This document shows positions 7,076-13,822 of a DNA stretch of 20,148 nucleotides, piece by piece (position 1 is the stretch's first letter; the number at the start of each line of letters is the position of its first letter). Made by a program: the position numbers and the translations under genes. The stretch is from assembly GCA_002389055.1 (NCBI GenBank), contig DGNT01000188.1, positions 2,369 through 22,516 on the forward strand. Reading direction: 5' to 3'. The stretch is from Alcanivorax sp. UBA4485. GTDB taxonomy: Bacteria > Pseudomonadota > Gammaproteobacteria > Pseudomonadales > Alcanivoracaceae. The notes under the pieces are model-generated. The model saw only the letters and a program-made list of their open reading frames with translations. It had not been told where the DNA came from and did not search any database.

Positions 7076-10000
7076 TGGTACTCAGCGATGTGTCGGTCAA
7101 ACGGCCGGTCTTCGCCACCGTGGTCAGCCTGCTGATCGTGGTCTTCGGCATCAGTGCGCTGCTGAAGCTGCCGATCCGTGAGTACCCCGATATCGACCCG
7201 CCCCAGGTGTCCGTGGAAGTCACCTACGAGGGCGCGGCGCCGGAGGTGCTGGATACCCAGATCATTCAGGTGGTGGAAGGCGCCATCGCCGGCGTCGAGG
7301 GCGTCAATCGGATCGAGTCCCGCTCCCGGCTGGGCTCGGCGCGCACCTCGGTGGAGTTCGACCTGAGCCGGGATCTGGATATCGCCGCCAACGACGTGCG
7401 CGACGCGGTCTCTCGTATCATCAATCAATTGCCCGAGGAAGCCGAAGCGCCGGTGATCGCGAAAAGCGACTCCGACGCCCGGCCGATTATCTGGGTAACG
7501 CTGAGCAGCGACACCCTGGCCACCCAGGAACTCACCGACTTCGCGGAGCGCAGCCTGGTGGACCGCTTCGCGGTGCTGGATGGCGTATCCGAGGTCAACA
7601 TCGGCGGCGAACGCCGCTACGCCATGCGTGTGTGGCTGGACCGTCAGCGCATGGCCGCCAACGGCATCGCGGTCAACGATATCGCCACCGCCTTGCGCGC
7701 CAATAATGTGGAACTGCCCGCCGGCCGGCTGGAATCCGCCAGCCGCAGCTTCACCGTGCGCGCCGACAACCGGCTCGCCACGGTGGAAGAGTTCCGCGAT
7801 CTGGTGTTGCGTCAGCAAGGCAGCTACCAGTTGCGGGTGGGGGACGTGGCGCGGGTGGAGCTGGGGGTGGAAAACGACGACACCGAGCTGCGCGCCAACG
7901 GCCAGACGGCCGTGGGCCTGGGTATCATCCGCCAGTCCAAAGCCAACACCGTATCGGTTTCCGATAACGTGCGCGCCGAGATCGAGCGGATCCGCGAAAA
8001 CCTGCCCGCCGATATCGCGCTGGACATCAATTACGACGAGTCCCTGTTTATCCGCGCGTCCATCCGTGAGGTGCTGATCACCCTGGGCCTGTCCATGACC
8101 CTGGTGATCCTGGTGATCTTCGCGTTCCTGGGCAACCTGCGCGCCACCCTGATTCCCGCGGTCACCATCCCGGTGTCGGTGATCGGCGCCTTCATGGGGC
8201 TGGGGGCGCTGGGCTTTTCCATCAACGTGCTCACCCTGCTGGCGCTGATCCTCGCCATCGGCCTGGTGGTGGACGACGCCATCGTCATGCTGGAGAACAT
8301 TCAGCGCCGTATCGACGAAGGCGAGTCCCGTCTGGTGGCCGCCTACCTGGGGGCGCGCCAGGTGGCGTTCGCGGTGGTCGCCACCACCCTCACCCTGGTG
8401 GCGGTATTCGTGCCGATTTCGTTCATGGGCGGCGACGTGGGGCGGCTGTTCGGGGAGTTCGGCTTCACCCTGGCGGCGGCGGTGGTGATCTCCAGCGTGG
8501 TGGCGCTGAGCCTGGCGCCGATGCTGTGCTCGCGCTGGCTGCACCGCCATCGAAAGGAAGATGAAAACAAGCATCTGCTGGAACGCAGCCTGGCGCGTCT
8601 CAATAGCGGCTACGCGAAGGGCTTGAAACGCTGCCTGGCCAACCCCTGGCCGGTGCTGGGCGTGGCGGCGCTGATCTGCGTGCTGGCGGGCCTGTCTTAC
8701 ACCGGGGTGCCCCGCGAGCTGGCGCCCACCGAGGACCGGGGCGTGTTCATCGTGCCGGCCACGGCGCCCCAGGGCGCCACGGCGGAATACACCACCCACC
8801 ACATCAAAGAGGTGGAAGCGCTGATGCAGCCGTTGGTGGACAACGGCGAAGCGGAACGGGTGTTGTCGATTGTCGGTTTCCGGGGCCAGCCGGAAAACGC
8901 CTTCATGATTACCCGCCTCAAACCCTGGGGCGAGCGTCAGCGCAGCCAGCAGGAAATTGTCCAGCAACTGCGCGGCGACCTGGGCCAGGTGGCGGGCCTG
9001 CGGGCGTTCGCGGTGAACCCGCCGGGCCTGGGGCAGAGCGCCTTCAACCAGCAGCTGGAAGTGGTGATCGGCGGGCCGGACTACGAATCGGTGCAGCGTT
9101 GGAGCGAATCGGTGATGGCGTCCATGGAAGACAACCCCAACCTGCTCAGCGTGGACACCAATTACGAGGAAACCCAGCCGCAACTGAACGTGGAGCTGAA
9201 CCGGGAACGGGCGGCGGACTTCGGCCTGTCCGCCGCGGACGTGGGCCAGACCCTGCAGGCCATGTTCGCCACCCTGCAGGCGTCCACCTATGTGGACCGG
9301 GGCCGCGAGTACGACGTGCTGCTGGAAGCCAACGAAAGCGAAGCGCGGGTGCCCGATGACGTCAATCCGATTTACGTGCGCACCGACGCTGGCGAGCTGG
9401 TGCCGTTGTCCAGCGTGGTGGATTTGAAAACCGTGGGTGCCTCGCCGGAGCTGCGCCGGGTGGACCGGCTGCCGGCGATTACCCTGTCGGCGAACATGGC
9501 CGAAGGCTATGACCTGGGCCGCGCCATCGACTTCATCGAACAGACCGTCAGCGACACCCTGCCACTGGAAGCGCGTCTCAGCTACAAAGGCATGGCGGAG
9601 GAATTCACCGAAGCGTCGTCAGCGATCTTCATTACCTTTGCTCTGGCACTGCTGATCGTGTTCCTGGTGCTGGCGGCCCAGTTCGAAAGCTGGATCCACC
9701 CGCTGATCATCATGCTCACCGTGCCGCTGGCCATCGCCGGCGCCATTCTCGCCCTGCGGGTCACCGGCAACAGCCTGAACATCTACAGCCAGATCGGTAT
9801 GATCATGCTGCTCGGTTTGATGGCGAAGAACGGCATTCTTATCGTTGAGTTCGCCAACCAACTGCGGGACGAGGGCTACAGCGTCGCCGAGGCGGCGTAC
9901 CAGGGCGCCATCATCCGCTTCCGGCCGGTGTTGATGACCGGGGTGTCGACCATCTTCGGCGCCGTGCCGCTGGTGCTGGCCACCGGCGCCGGCGCGGAAA

Positions 10001-10179
10001 GCCGCATCACCATCGGCGTGGTGATTCTCGGCGGTTTGTTGTTCGCCACCGTGCTCACCCTGTTTATTATCCCGGTGCTGTACGCCTGGCTGGCGCCCTA
10101 CGCCAAATCCGCCGACGCCGTGAAACATCAGTTGGAACAGGAGCTGCCCGTTGCACCGCGACAGTCCCCCGCCTCTTGA
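7075..10179 (+). CDS. RND-family (HAE1) multidrug efflux pump, inner-membrane subunit
   Basis: This is an AcrB/MexB-like proton-driven trimeric exporter, 1034 residues long (AcrB is about 1049). The N-terminus SDVSVKRPVFATVVSLLIVV is the typical first helix of HAE1 pumps. It has two large periplasmic loops and twelve predicted membrane helices in two repeats. The proton-relay residues are present: the aspartate pair D400-D401 in GLVVDDAIVMLENI (helix 4) and K918 in GLMAKNGILIVEF (helix 10). An intact relay argues for an active pump rather than a degenerate partner. Substrates cannot be assigned from sequence. No outer-membrane factor gene and no local regulator lie in this window, so the complex probably uses a TolC/OprM-type channel encoded elsewhere. 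Its last 29 bases overlap the metallopeptidase gene. Confidence 0.95.
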   Translation: MVLSDVSVKRPVFATVVSLLIVVFGISALLKLPIREYPDIDPPQVSVEVTYEGAAPEVLDTQIIQVVEGAIAGVEGVNRIESRSRLGSARTSVEFDLSRDLDIAANDVRDAVSRIINQLPEEAEAPVIAKSDSDARPIIWVTLSSDTLATQELTDFAERSLVDRFAVLDGVSEVNIGGERRYAMRVWLDRQRMAANGIAVNDIATALRANNVELPAGRLESASRSFTVRADNRLATVEEFRDLVLRQQGSYQLRVGDVARVELGVENDDTELRANGQTAVGLGIIRQSKANTVSVSDNVRAEIERIRENLPADIALDINYDESLFIRASIREVLITLGLSMTLVILVIFAFLGNLRATLIPAVTIPVSVIGAFMGLGALGFSINVLTLLALILAIGLVVDDAIVMLENIQRRIDEGESRLVAAYLGARQVAFAVVATTLTLVAVFVPISFMGGDVGRLFGEFGFTLAAAVVISSVVALSLAPMLCSRWLHRHRKEDENKHLLERSLARLNSGYAKGLKRCLANPWPVLGVAALICVLAGLSYTGVPRELAPTEDRGVFIVPATAPQGATAEYTTHHIKEVEALMQPLVDNGEAERVLSIVGFRGQPENAFMITRLKPWGERQRSQQEIVQQLRGDLGQVAGLRAFAVNPPGLGQSAFNQQLEVVIGGPDYESVQRWSESVMASMEDNPNLLSVDTNYEETQPQLNVELNRERAADFGLSAADVGQTLQAMFATLQASTYVDRGREYDVLLEANESEARVPDDVNPIYVRTDAGELVPLSSVVDLKTVGASPELRRVDRLPAITLSANMAEGYDLGRAIDFIEQTVSDTLPLEARLSYKGMAEEFTEASSAIFITFALALLIVFLVLAAQFESWIHPLIIMLTVPLAIAGAILALRVTGNSLNIYSQIGMIMLLGLMAKNGILIVEFANQLRDEGYSVAEAAYQGAIIRFRPVLMTGVSTIFGAVPLVLATGAGAESRITIGVVILGGLLFATVLTLFIIPVLYAWLAPYAKSADAVKHQLEQELPVAPRQSPAS
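10139..10143 (+). promoter_or_regulatory. Ribosome binding site supporting a TTG start
   Basis: AGGAG inside the end of the RND gene is seven bases before TTG at 10151. It favours this non-ATG start over the in-frame GTG at 10190, which has no comparable site. Confidence 0.65.
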
Positions 10180-10825
10180 ATACGAACTGGTGCGCAGCCG
10201 CCGGCGCTCGCTGGAAGTGCGGGTGCGCGTGGACGGCAGCGTGCAGGTGCGCGCCCCGCTGAGGCTGGCCGCCTACCGGGTGGAAGCGTTCGTGGACTCG
10301 CGCCGGGATTGGATTCGCGATCAGCAGCAACGCATGGCGGCCCGTCCCCGGACGCGCTGGCGCGACGGCGACCCGTGCCATTACCTGGGCGAGCCGCTCA
10401 CCCTGCGTGTCACTGGCGCCGGCAAAGCCCGGGTGGAGCGTCATGGCGATGCGCTCCATGTGGCGGTGCCCGACCCGCACGACGAAGCCGCCGTCAGCCA
10501 CGCCGTGCAGGAATGGTGGCGCGGACTGGCGCGCACCCGATTTCAGGACAGCATCGAACGGCAATTTCCCTGGTTTGCCGAACAGGGCCACCGAATGCCG
10601 GTGCTGCGCGTGAAAAAGATGCGCACCCGCTGGGGTTCGCTGTCGCGGCGCGGCTACATCAACCTGAGTCTGGCGCTGATGCAGTATCCGCCCGCGGTGA
10701 TCGACTACGTGATAATGCACGAGCTCTGCCATCTGGAGCACATGCACCACGGCCCCGCCTTCCACGCCTTGATGGACCGCCGGATGCCGGACTGGCCGGC
10801 CCGCAAACGCCGCCTGGACGGCTGA
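10151..10825 (+). CDS. YgjP-like (DUF45 / M48-type) zinc metallopeptidase
   Basis: A 224-residue protein of the YgjP/DUF45 family, a SprT/WLM-like zincin group whose substrates are largely unknown. The zinc site is clear: H190 and H194 in HELCH, with a third histidine at H200 in HELCHLEHMHHGPAF. The conserved KKMRTRWGSLSRRGYINLSLALM stretch precedes the active site (about residues 155-177), as in the family. E191 would be the general base. No signal peptide is present, so it is predicted to be cytoplasmic. It starts with TTG inside the last 29 bases of the RND gene and is probably translated from the same message. A link to efflux is not known and may just be shared transcription. A weak alternative start is GTG at 10190. 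Confidence 0.88.
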   Translation: MHRDSPPPLEYELVRSRRRSLEVRVRVDGSVQVRAPLRLAAYRVEAFVDSRRDWIRDQQQRMAARPRTRWRDGDPCHYLGEPLTLRVTGAGKARVERHGDALHVAVPDPHDEAAVSHAVQEWWRGLARTRFQDSIERQFPWFAEQGHRMPVLRVKKMRTRWGSLSRRGYINLSLALMQYPPAVIDYVIMHELCHLEHMHHGPAFHALMDRRMPDWPARKRRLDG

Positions 10826-10866
10826 GGTTTTACCCTTTTTTAAGCGCACGCCGACTTGTATTTCAC

Positions 10867-10888
10867 CCGCCATCCGTTTCCATGGCGG
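10867..10888 (+). promoter_or_regulatory. Hairpin covering the ribosome site of gdhA
   Basis: CCGCCAT (10867-10873) and ATGGCGG (10882-10888) form a perfect 7-bp stem around an 8-base loop, directly before the gdhA start. The 3' arm contains GGCGG, the only Shine-Dalgarno-like sequence near the start. Folding in mRNA would therefore hide the ribosome site. Confidence 0.45.
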
Positions 10889-10889
10889 C

Positions 10890-12221
10890 ATGGATATGTC
10901 AGCGCTTTTAGAAGAGATAAAACAACGCGACCCCCACCACCCTTATTTTCAGCAGGCCGCTGAAAGCCTGCTGAAAAGTGTCTCCGGGTATCTGGACCAG
11001 CACCCCGAACTGCAGACGCAAGGGCTGCTTTCCCGGCTGCTGGAACCGGAGCGGGTAATCCGCTTCCGCGTCCCCTGGGTGGACGACCAGGGCCAGGTGC
11101 GGGTGAACCGGGCCTACCGGGTGCAGATGAACGGCGCCCTGGGCCCCTACAAAGGCGGCCTGCGTTTCCACCCCTCGGTGAACCTGGACGTGCTCTCCTT
11201 TCTGGCGCTGGAACAGACCATCAAGAACGCGCTCACCGGGCTGCCGCTGGGCGCCGGCAAGGGCGGCGCCGATTTCGACCCCAAGGGACGCAGCGACGCG
11301 GAGATCATGCGTTTCTGCCAGGCGTTGATGGCGGAGTTTCACCATCACATGGGGCCGGACATCGACGTGCCCGCCGGTGACATGGGCGTGGGCATGCGCG
11401 AAGTGGGCTATCTGTTCGGCATGTACCGCAAATTGTCCCGTTCCTTCGGTGGCGCCTTCACCGGCAAGAGTGTGGACTTCGGCGGCAGTGTGCTGCGGCC
11501 GGAAGCCACTGGCTACGGCGTGATCTATTTTCTACAGAGCATGCTCGCCCATCGGAATGAGAATCTCAGCGGCAAGACCGTGGCGGTGTCCGGCGCCGGC
11601 AACGTGGCCCGGCACGCTGCCGCCAAGGCGCTCGAGGAAGGCGCCACCGTGGTCACCCTGTCCGATTCCCGTGGCACCGTGCACGCCGGTAAGGGTCTGG
11701 ATGAAAAACATCTCGAGGCGGTCGCCCGCATCAAGGCGGACGGCGGCGGCCTGGACCGGCTCGCCGACGACTTTGACGACGTCGACCATTATCAGGGTGA
11801 GCGCCCCTGGCGGTTCGCCTGTGAGGTGGCGCTGCCCTGCGCCACCGAGAACGAACTGGATGAAGACGACGCCCGGCGGCTGCTGGACAACGGCTGCCGG
11901 TGGCTGGCGGAAGGCGCCAATATGCCGTGCACCGCGGCGGCGGTGGCGGTGTTCCAGGACAGCGAGGTGTTCTACGCGCCGGGTAAGGCGGCCAACGCCG
12001 GCGGCGTAGCAGTGAGCGGTCTGGAAATGAGTCAGAACAGCCGCCGCGAATCCTGGTCCGCCGGTGAGGTGGACCGGCGGTTGCGCGATATCATGGAGCG
12101 CATCCACCGCCAATGTCTGGAACATGGCGGCGATGGCACTCGTCCGGACTATCTCACCGGCGCCAGTGTCGCCGGCTTTCAGCGCGTGGCGCGGGCGATG
12201 CTGGGGCAGGGAATTATCTAG
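10890..12221 (+). CDS. gdhA: NADP-type glutamate dehydrogenase
   Basis: This enzyme reductively aminates 2-oxoglutarate with ammonia to form L-glutamate, as a cytoplasmic hexamer. At 443 residues it aligns by eye along its whole length with E. coli GdhA (447). The N-terminal domain has LLEPERVIRFRVPWVDD, the substrate motif GPYKGGLRFHPSVN and the catalytic lysine K124 in PLGAGKGGADFDPKG. The Rossmann domain has VSGAGNVARHAA. EGANMPCTA and APGKAANAGGVAVSGLEM mark the C-terminal part. This short hexameric type normally uses NADPH, but I infer the cofactor from the family. Two starts are possible: ATG 10890 (used here), or ATG 10896, which has better spacing (seven bases) from GGCGG at 10884-10888. 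Confidence 0.95.
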   Translation: MDMSALLEEIKQRDPHHPYFQQAAESLLKSVSGYLDQHPELQTQGLLSRLLEPERVIRFRVPWVDDQGQVRVNRAYRVQMNGALGPYKGGLRFHPSVNLDVLSFLALEQTIKNALTGLPLGAGKGGADFDPKGRSDAEIMRFCQALMAEFHHHMGPDIDVPAGDMGVGMREVGYLFGMYRKLSRSFGGAFTGKSVDFGGSVLRPEATGYGVIYFLQSMLAHRNENLSGKTVAVSGAGNVARHAAAKALEEGATVVTLSDSRGTVHAGKGLDEKHLEAVARIKADGGGLDRLADDFDDVDHYQGERPWRFACEVALPCATENELDEDDARRLLDNGCRWLAEGANMPCTAAAVAVFQDSEVFYAPGKAANAGGVAVSGLEMSQNSRRESWSAGEVDRRLRDIMERIHRQCLEHGGDGTRPDYLTGASVAGFQRVARAMLGQGII

Positions 12222-12239
12222 CCCGGCGTCAGGCCGGGC
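12221..12239. terminator. Hairpin spanning both stop codons of the convergent gdhA and GST-like genes
   Basis: GCCCGGC (12221-12227) and GCCGGGC (12233-12239) form a perfect 7-bp stem around GTCAG. The left arm begins on the last base of the gdhA TAG. The minus-strand TGA of the GST-like gene (12229-12231) lies in the loop. The genes are only seven bases apart. There is no T-run, so intrinsic termination would be weak. It may act as a bidirectional end or stability hairpin. Confidence 0.5.
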
Positions 12240-13320
12240 GCACGGTGAGCTTGTGCTGGGTCAGTCGCGGCGGGTCCGGAAAGTCGATCAGCGCCTCGGC
12301 GCCGATATCGCGCAGAAACGCATCCGCCTGGCGGCGGCTGTCTTCGTCCAGGCTGTTCAGATGGTCCCGCACCCGCTGGATCATCCACAGGCTGTAGGGG
12401 CGGATAATGCGTTGTCCCTCGCGGCCCTCCAGGGTAAAGGCGTGATTCCCCAGCGCCCTGGGCAGGGTCTCGCCGGGATGCTCCGCCATCCAGGCGCGCA
12501 CGTGATGGGCCACATCCACCATCGCCGGCAGCAGCTCCCTGGCCAGGCGCTTGAGCACCGGCAGCAGGGTTTCCGGGATGCTGTCGTGGTCATCCAGCGG
12601 CGTGCGCAGTCCACCGGGCTCGAAATGCAATTGCTCCACCCAGCGCGTTACGTTCGGGGCGCGCTCGCGCATCAGCTTGCCGGCGGTGGGGTCCCGGTAC
12701 AGATGGGCGTACAGCGGGCCGATCAGGCCGAAATCCGCCATCGTCGCCTGCCCGCCCAGCAGGGCCGGGTGCTCGGCGAAATGCGCGTCCAGCTCGGCAA
12801 GCAGGTCTTCGTAGGCGCGCTCCACTGCGGGCACCATATCCTCGGTGGCCCCCAACAGCGTGGCGGCCTTGGAGAACGGCACCGCCAGTTTCTGGCCGAT
12901 GGCGAACTGATTCTCCGGCGATTCGTCCGGGGCGTTCATGGCGCCGAATTCCGCCATCGCCCAGTCGCGGTCGTAGAACCACCGGTAATGCATGGCGGGG
13001 ATCACCAGCCACTCATCCCCGTAGGCTTCCAGCATCAGCGCCACCAGTTTGCGCAACGGCGTGGCGGGGTGTAGCGCCGGGCCATCGTCGGTTCGCGCCT
13101 GTTCCAGGGTTTCAATGATCACCGTGCTGTCCTGGAGGATGCGGCCGTTGTCGTCGCGCAGTACGGGGATCACCGGCGCCCCCACTGCCGGCACGATCAC
13201 CTGGCGATAGACGTCCGCGGTGGAGAGCACCTCTTCGAATGGAATATCCGCCCAGCGCAGATAAGCGCGGACCTTTCCGGTGAAGTAACTGACTTCGGCC
13301 CCGTACAAGGTGGTGGTCAT
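12229..13320 (-). CDS. Glutathione S-transferase family protein with long C-terminal region
   Basis: The first 75-80 residues are a thioredoxin-like GST N-terminal domain. They include TTLYGAEVSYFTGKVRAYLRW, a likely cis-proline at P52 in VIPVL, and D64-S65 in LQDSTVIIE, the usual glutathione gamma-glutamyl contact. The helical part has the GST-like stretch GGQATMADFGLIGPLY. The protein is 363 residues, against about 200-230 for ordinary GSTs, and I do not recognise the last ~130 residues as a named domain. An in-frame ATG at 13353 falls inside the terminator of the cold-shock gene, while AGGAA lies seven bases before the ATG at 13320, so I use 13320. Substrate is unknown. It follows the cold-shock gene on the same strand with no evident promoter of its own. 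Confidence 0.85.
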   Translation of the reverse strand: MTTTLYGAEVSYFTGKVRAYLRWADIPFEEVLSTADVYRQVIVPAVGAPVIPVLRDDNGRILQDSTVIIETLEQARTDDGPALHPATPLRKLVALMLEAYGDEWLVIPAMHYRWFYDRDWAMAEFGAMNAPDESPENQFAIGQKLAVPFSKAATLLGATEDMVPAVERAYEDLLAELDAHFAEHPALLGGQATMADFGLIGPLYAHLYRDPTAGKLMRERAPNVTRWVEQLHFEPGGLRTPLDDHDSIPETLLPVLKRLARELLPAMVDVAHHVRAWMAEHPGETLPRALGNHAFTLEGREGQRIIRPYSLWMIQRVRDHLNSLDEDSRRQADAFLRDIGAEALIDFPDPPRLTQHKLTVRPA

Positions 13321-13352
13321 GGTCTGGTTCCTGGTTTCGTTTTTGGCGGGCA

Positions 13353-13379
13353 AGAAAAAACCCCGCGTAGGGCGGGGTT
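13353..13379 (-). terminator. Intrinsic terminator of the cold-shock gene
   Basis: On the plus strand AACCCCGC (13359-13366) and GCGGGGTT (13372-13379) form an 8-bp stem around GTAGG. Read on the minus strand the stem is followed by TTTTTTCTTG, a typical U-tract. It ends the cold-shock transcript about 23 bases after its stop and lies just upstream of the GST-like gene. Confidence 0.85.
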
Positions 13380-13401
13380 CTTCCCGGTCGTTGAGGTCGT
13401 C

Positions 13402-13605
13402 TTATTCGCCGACGACGTTGGCGGCCTGTGGTCCCTTGGGACCGTCCTGAATGTCAAAAGATACTTTTTGACCTTCCGCGAGAGTGCGGAAGCCCGAGCC
13501 GTTGATTGCGCTGAAATGCACGAACACGTCGGCGCCACCGTCATCCTGGGAAATGAAGCCGAAACCCTTGGATTCGTTGAACCATTTAACGGTACCAGTA
13601 GCCAT
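13402..13605 (-). CDS. Cold-shock domain protein (CspA family)
   Basis: A 67-residue single cold-shock domain, the usual size for the family. It starts MATGTVKWFNESKGFGFIS, with RNP1 as KGFGFI and RNP2 as VFVHF, and ends GPKGPQAANVV with a short acidic end. Such proteins bind single-stranded RNA or DNA and act as RNA chaperones; some are cold-induced and others are constitutive. The frame is open further upstream, but the family start is fixed at 13605, with GAGG about ten bases before it. A long AT-rich leader lies upstream and an intrinsic terminator follows. The exact paralogue (CspA, CspD, CspE and so on) cannot be told; it is too short for CspD, which has a C-terminal extension. Confidence 0.96.
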   Translation of the reverse strand: MATGTVKWFNESKGFGFISQDDGGADVFVHFSAINGSGFRTLAEGQKVSFDIQDGPKGPQAANVVGE

Positions 13606-13806
13606 TGAATCTATACCTCGAAAACTGAATATAGGGTGTTGCTTGCAAACCAGGAGGGGGTGTTCGGAGACTTCTTGGGCTTCACGCGAAGGGAAGGCAA
13701 CTACCAAAACCAACCACTGCCAAATCTGCAGCAATTTGACTTTACTACCCTTTTTTACGCCGTTCCAACCCTTTTTTTGTTACCGAAAAGCGGCCACGCG
13801 CCGGGC
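13606..13806 (-). promoter_or_regulatory. Leader/promoter region of the cold-shock gene
   Basis: This 201-bp gap between atfA and the cold-shock gene is clearly richer in A/T than its surroundings and holds no gene. Plus-strand ACCCTTTTTT occurs at 13747-13756 and again at 13768-13777, exactly 21 bp apart, so on the coding strand there are two phased A-tracts about 140-165 bases before the start. This fits a promoter-proximal UP element or bend and a long 5' untranslated region like those of cspA genes. I cannot fix a -35/-10 pair with confidence. Confidence 0.45.
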
Positions 13807-13822
13807 TTATTTAAACCCGGCG
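13799..13822 (-). repeat. Inverted repeat overlapping the atfA stop
   Basis: CGCCGGG (13799-13805) and CCCGGCG (13816-13822) form a perfect 7-bp stem around a 10-base loop that contains the atfA stop codon (TAA on the minus strand, 13807-13809). The minus-strand sequence after the stem has only a short T-run (GCTTTTC), so it is a weak terminator candidate or a 3'-end hairpin. Confidence 0.45.

Noticed and set aside
12064..13074. 336-codon plus-strand frame running from gdhA across the GST-like gene
   Set aside because: It reads across the end of gdhA and antisense to the GST-like gene, and its composition (Gln, His, Arg, Gly) is that of a shadow frame.
13321..13353. Earlier ATG for the GST-like gene at 13353
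   Set aside because: It lies at the edge of the cold-shock terminator U-tract and has no ribosome site. The ATG at 13320 has AGGAA seven bases upstream and starts the thioredoxin fold.
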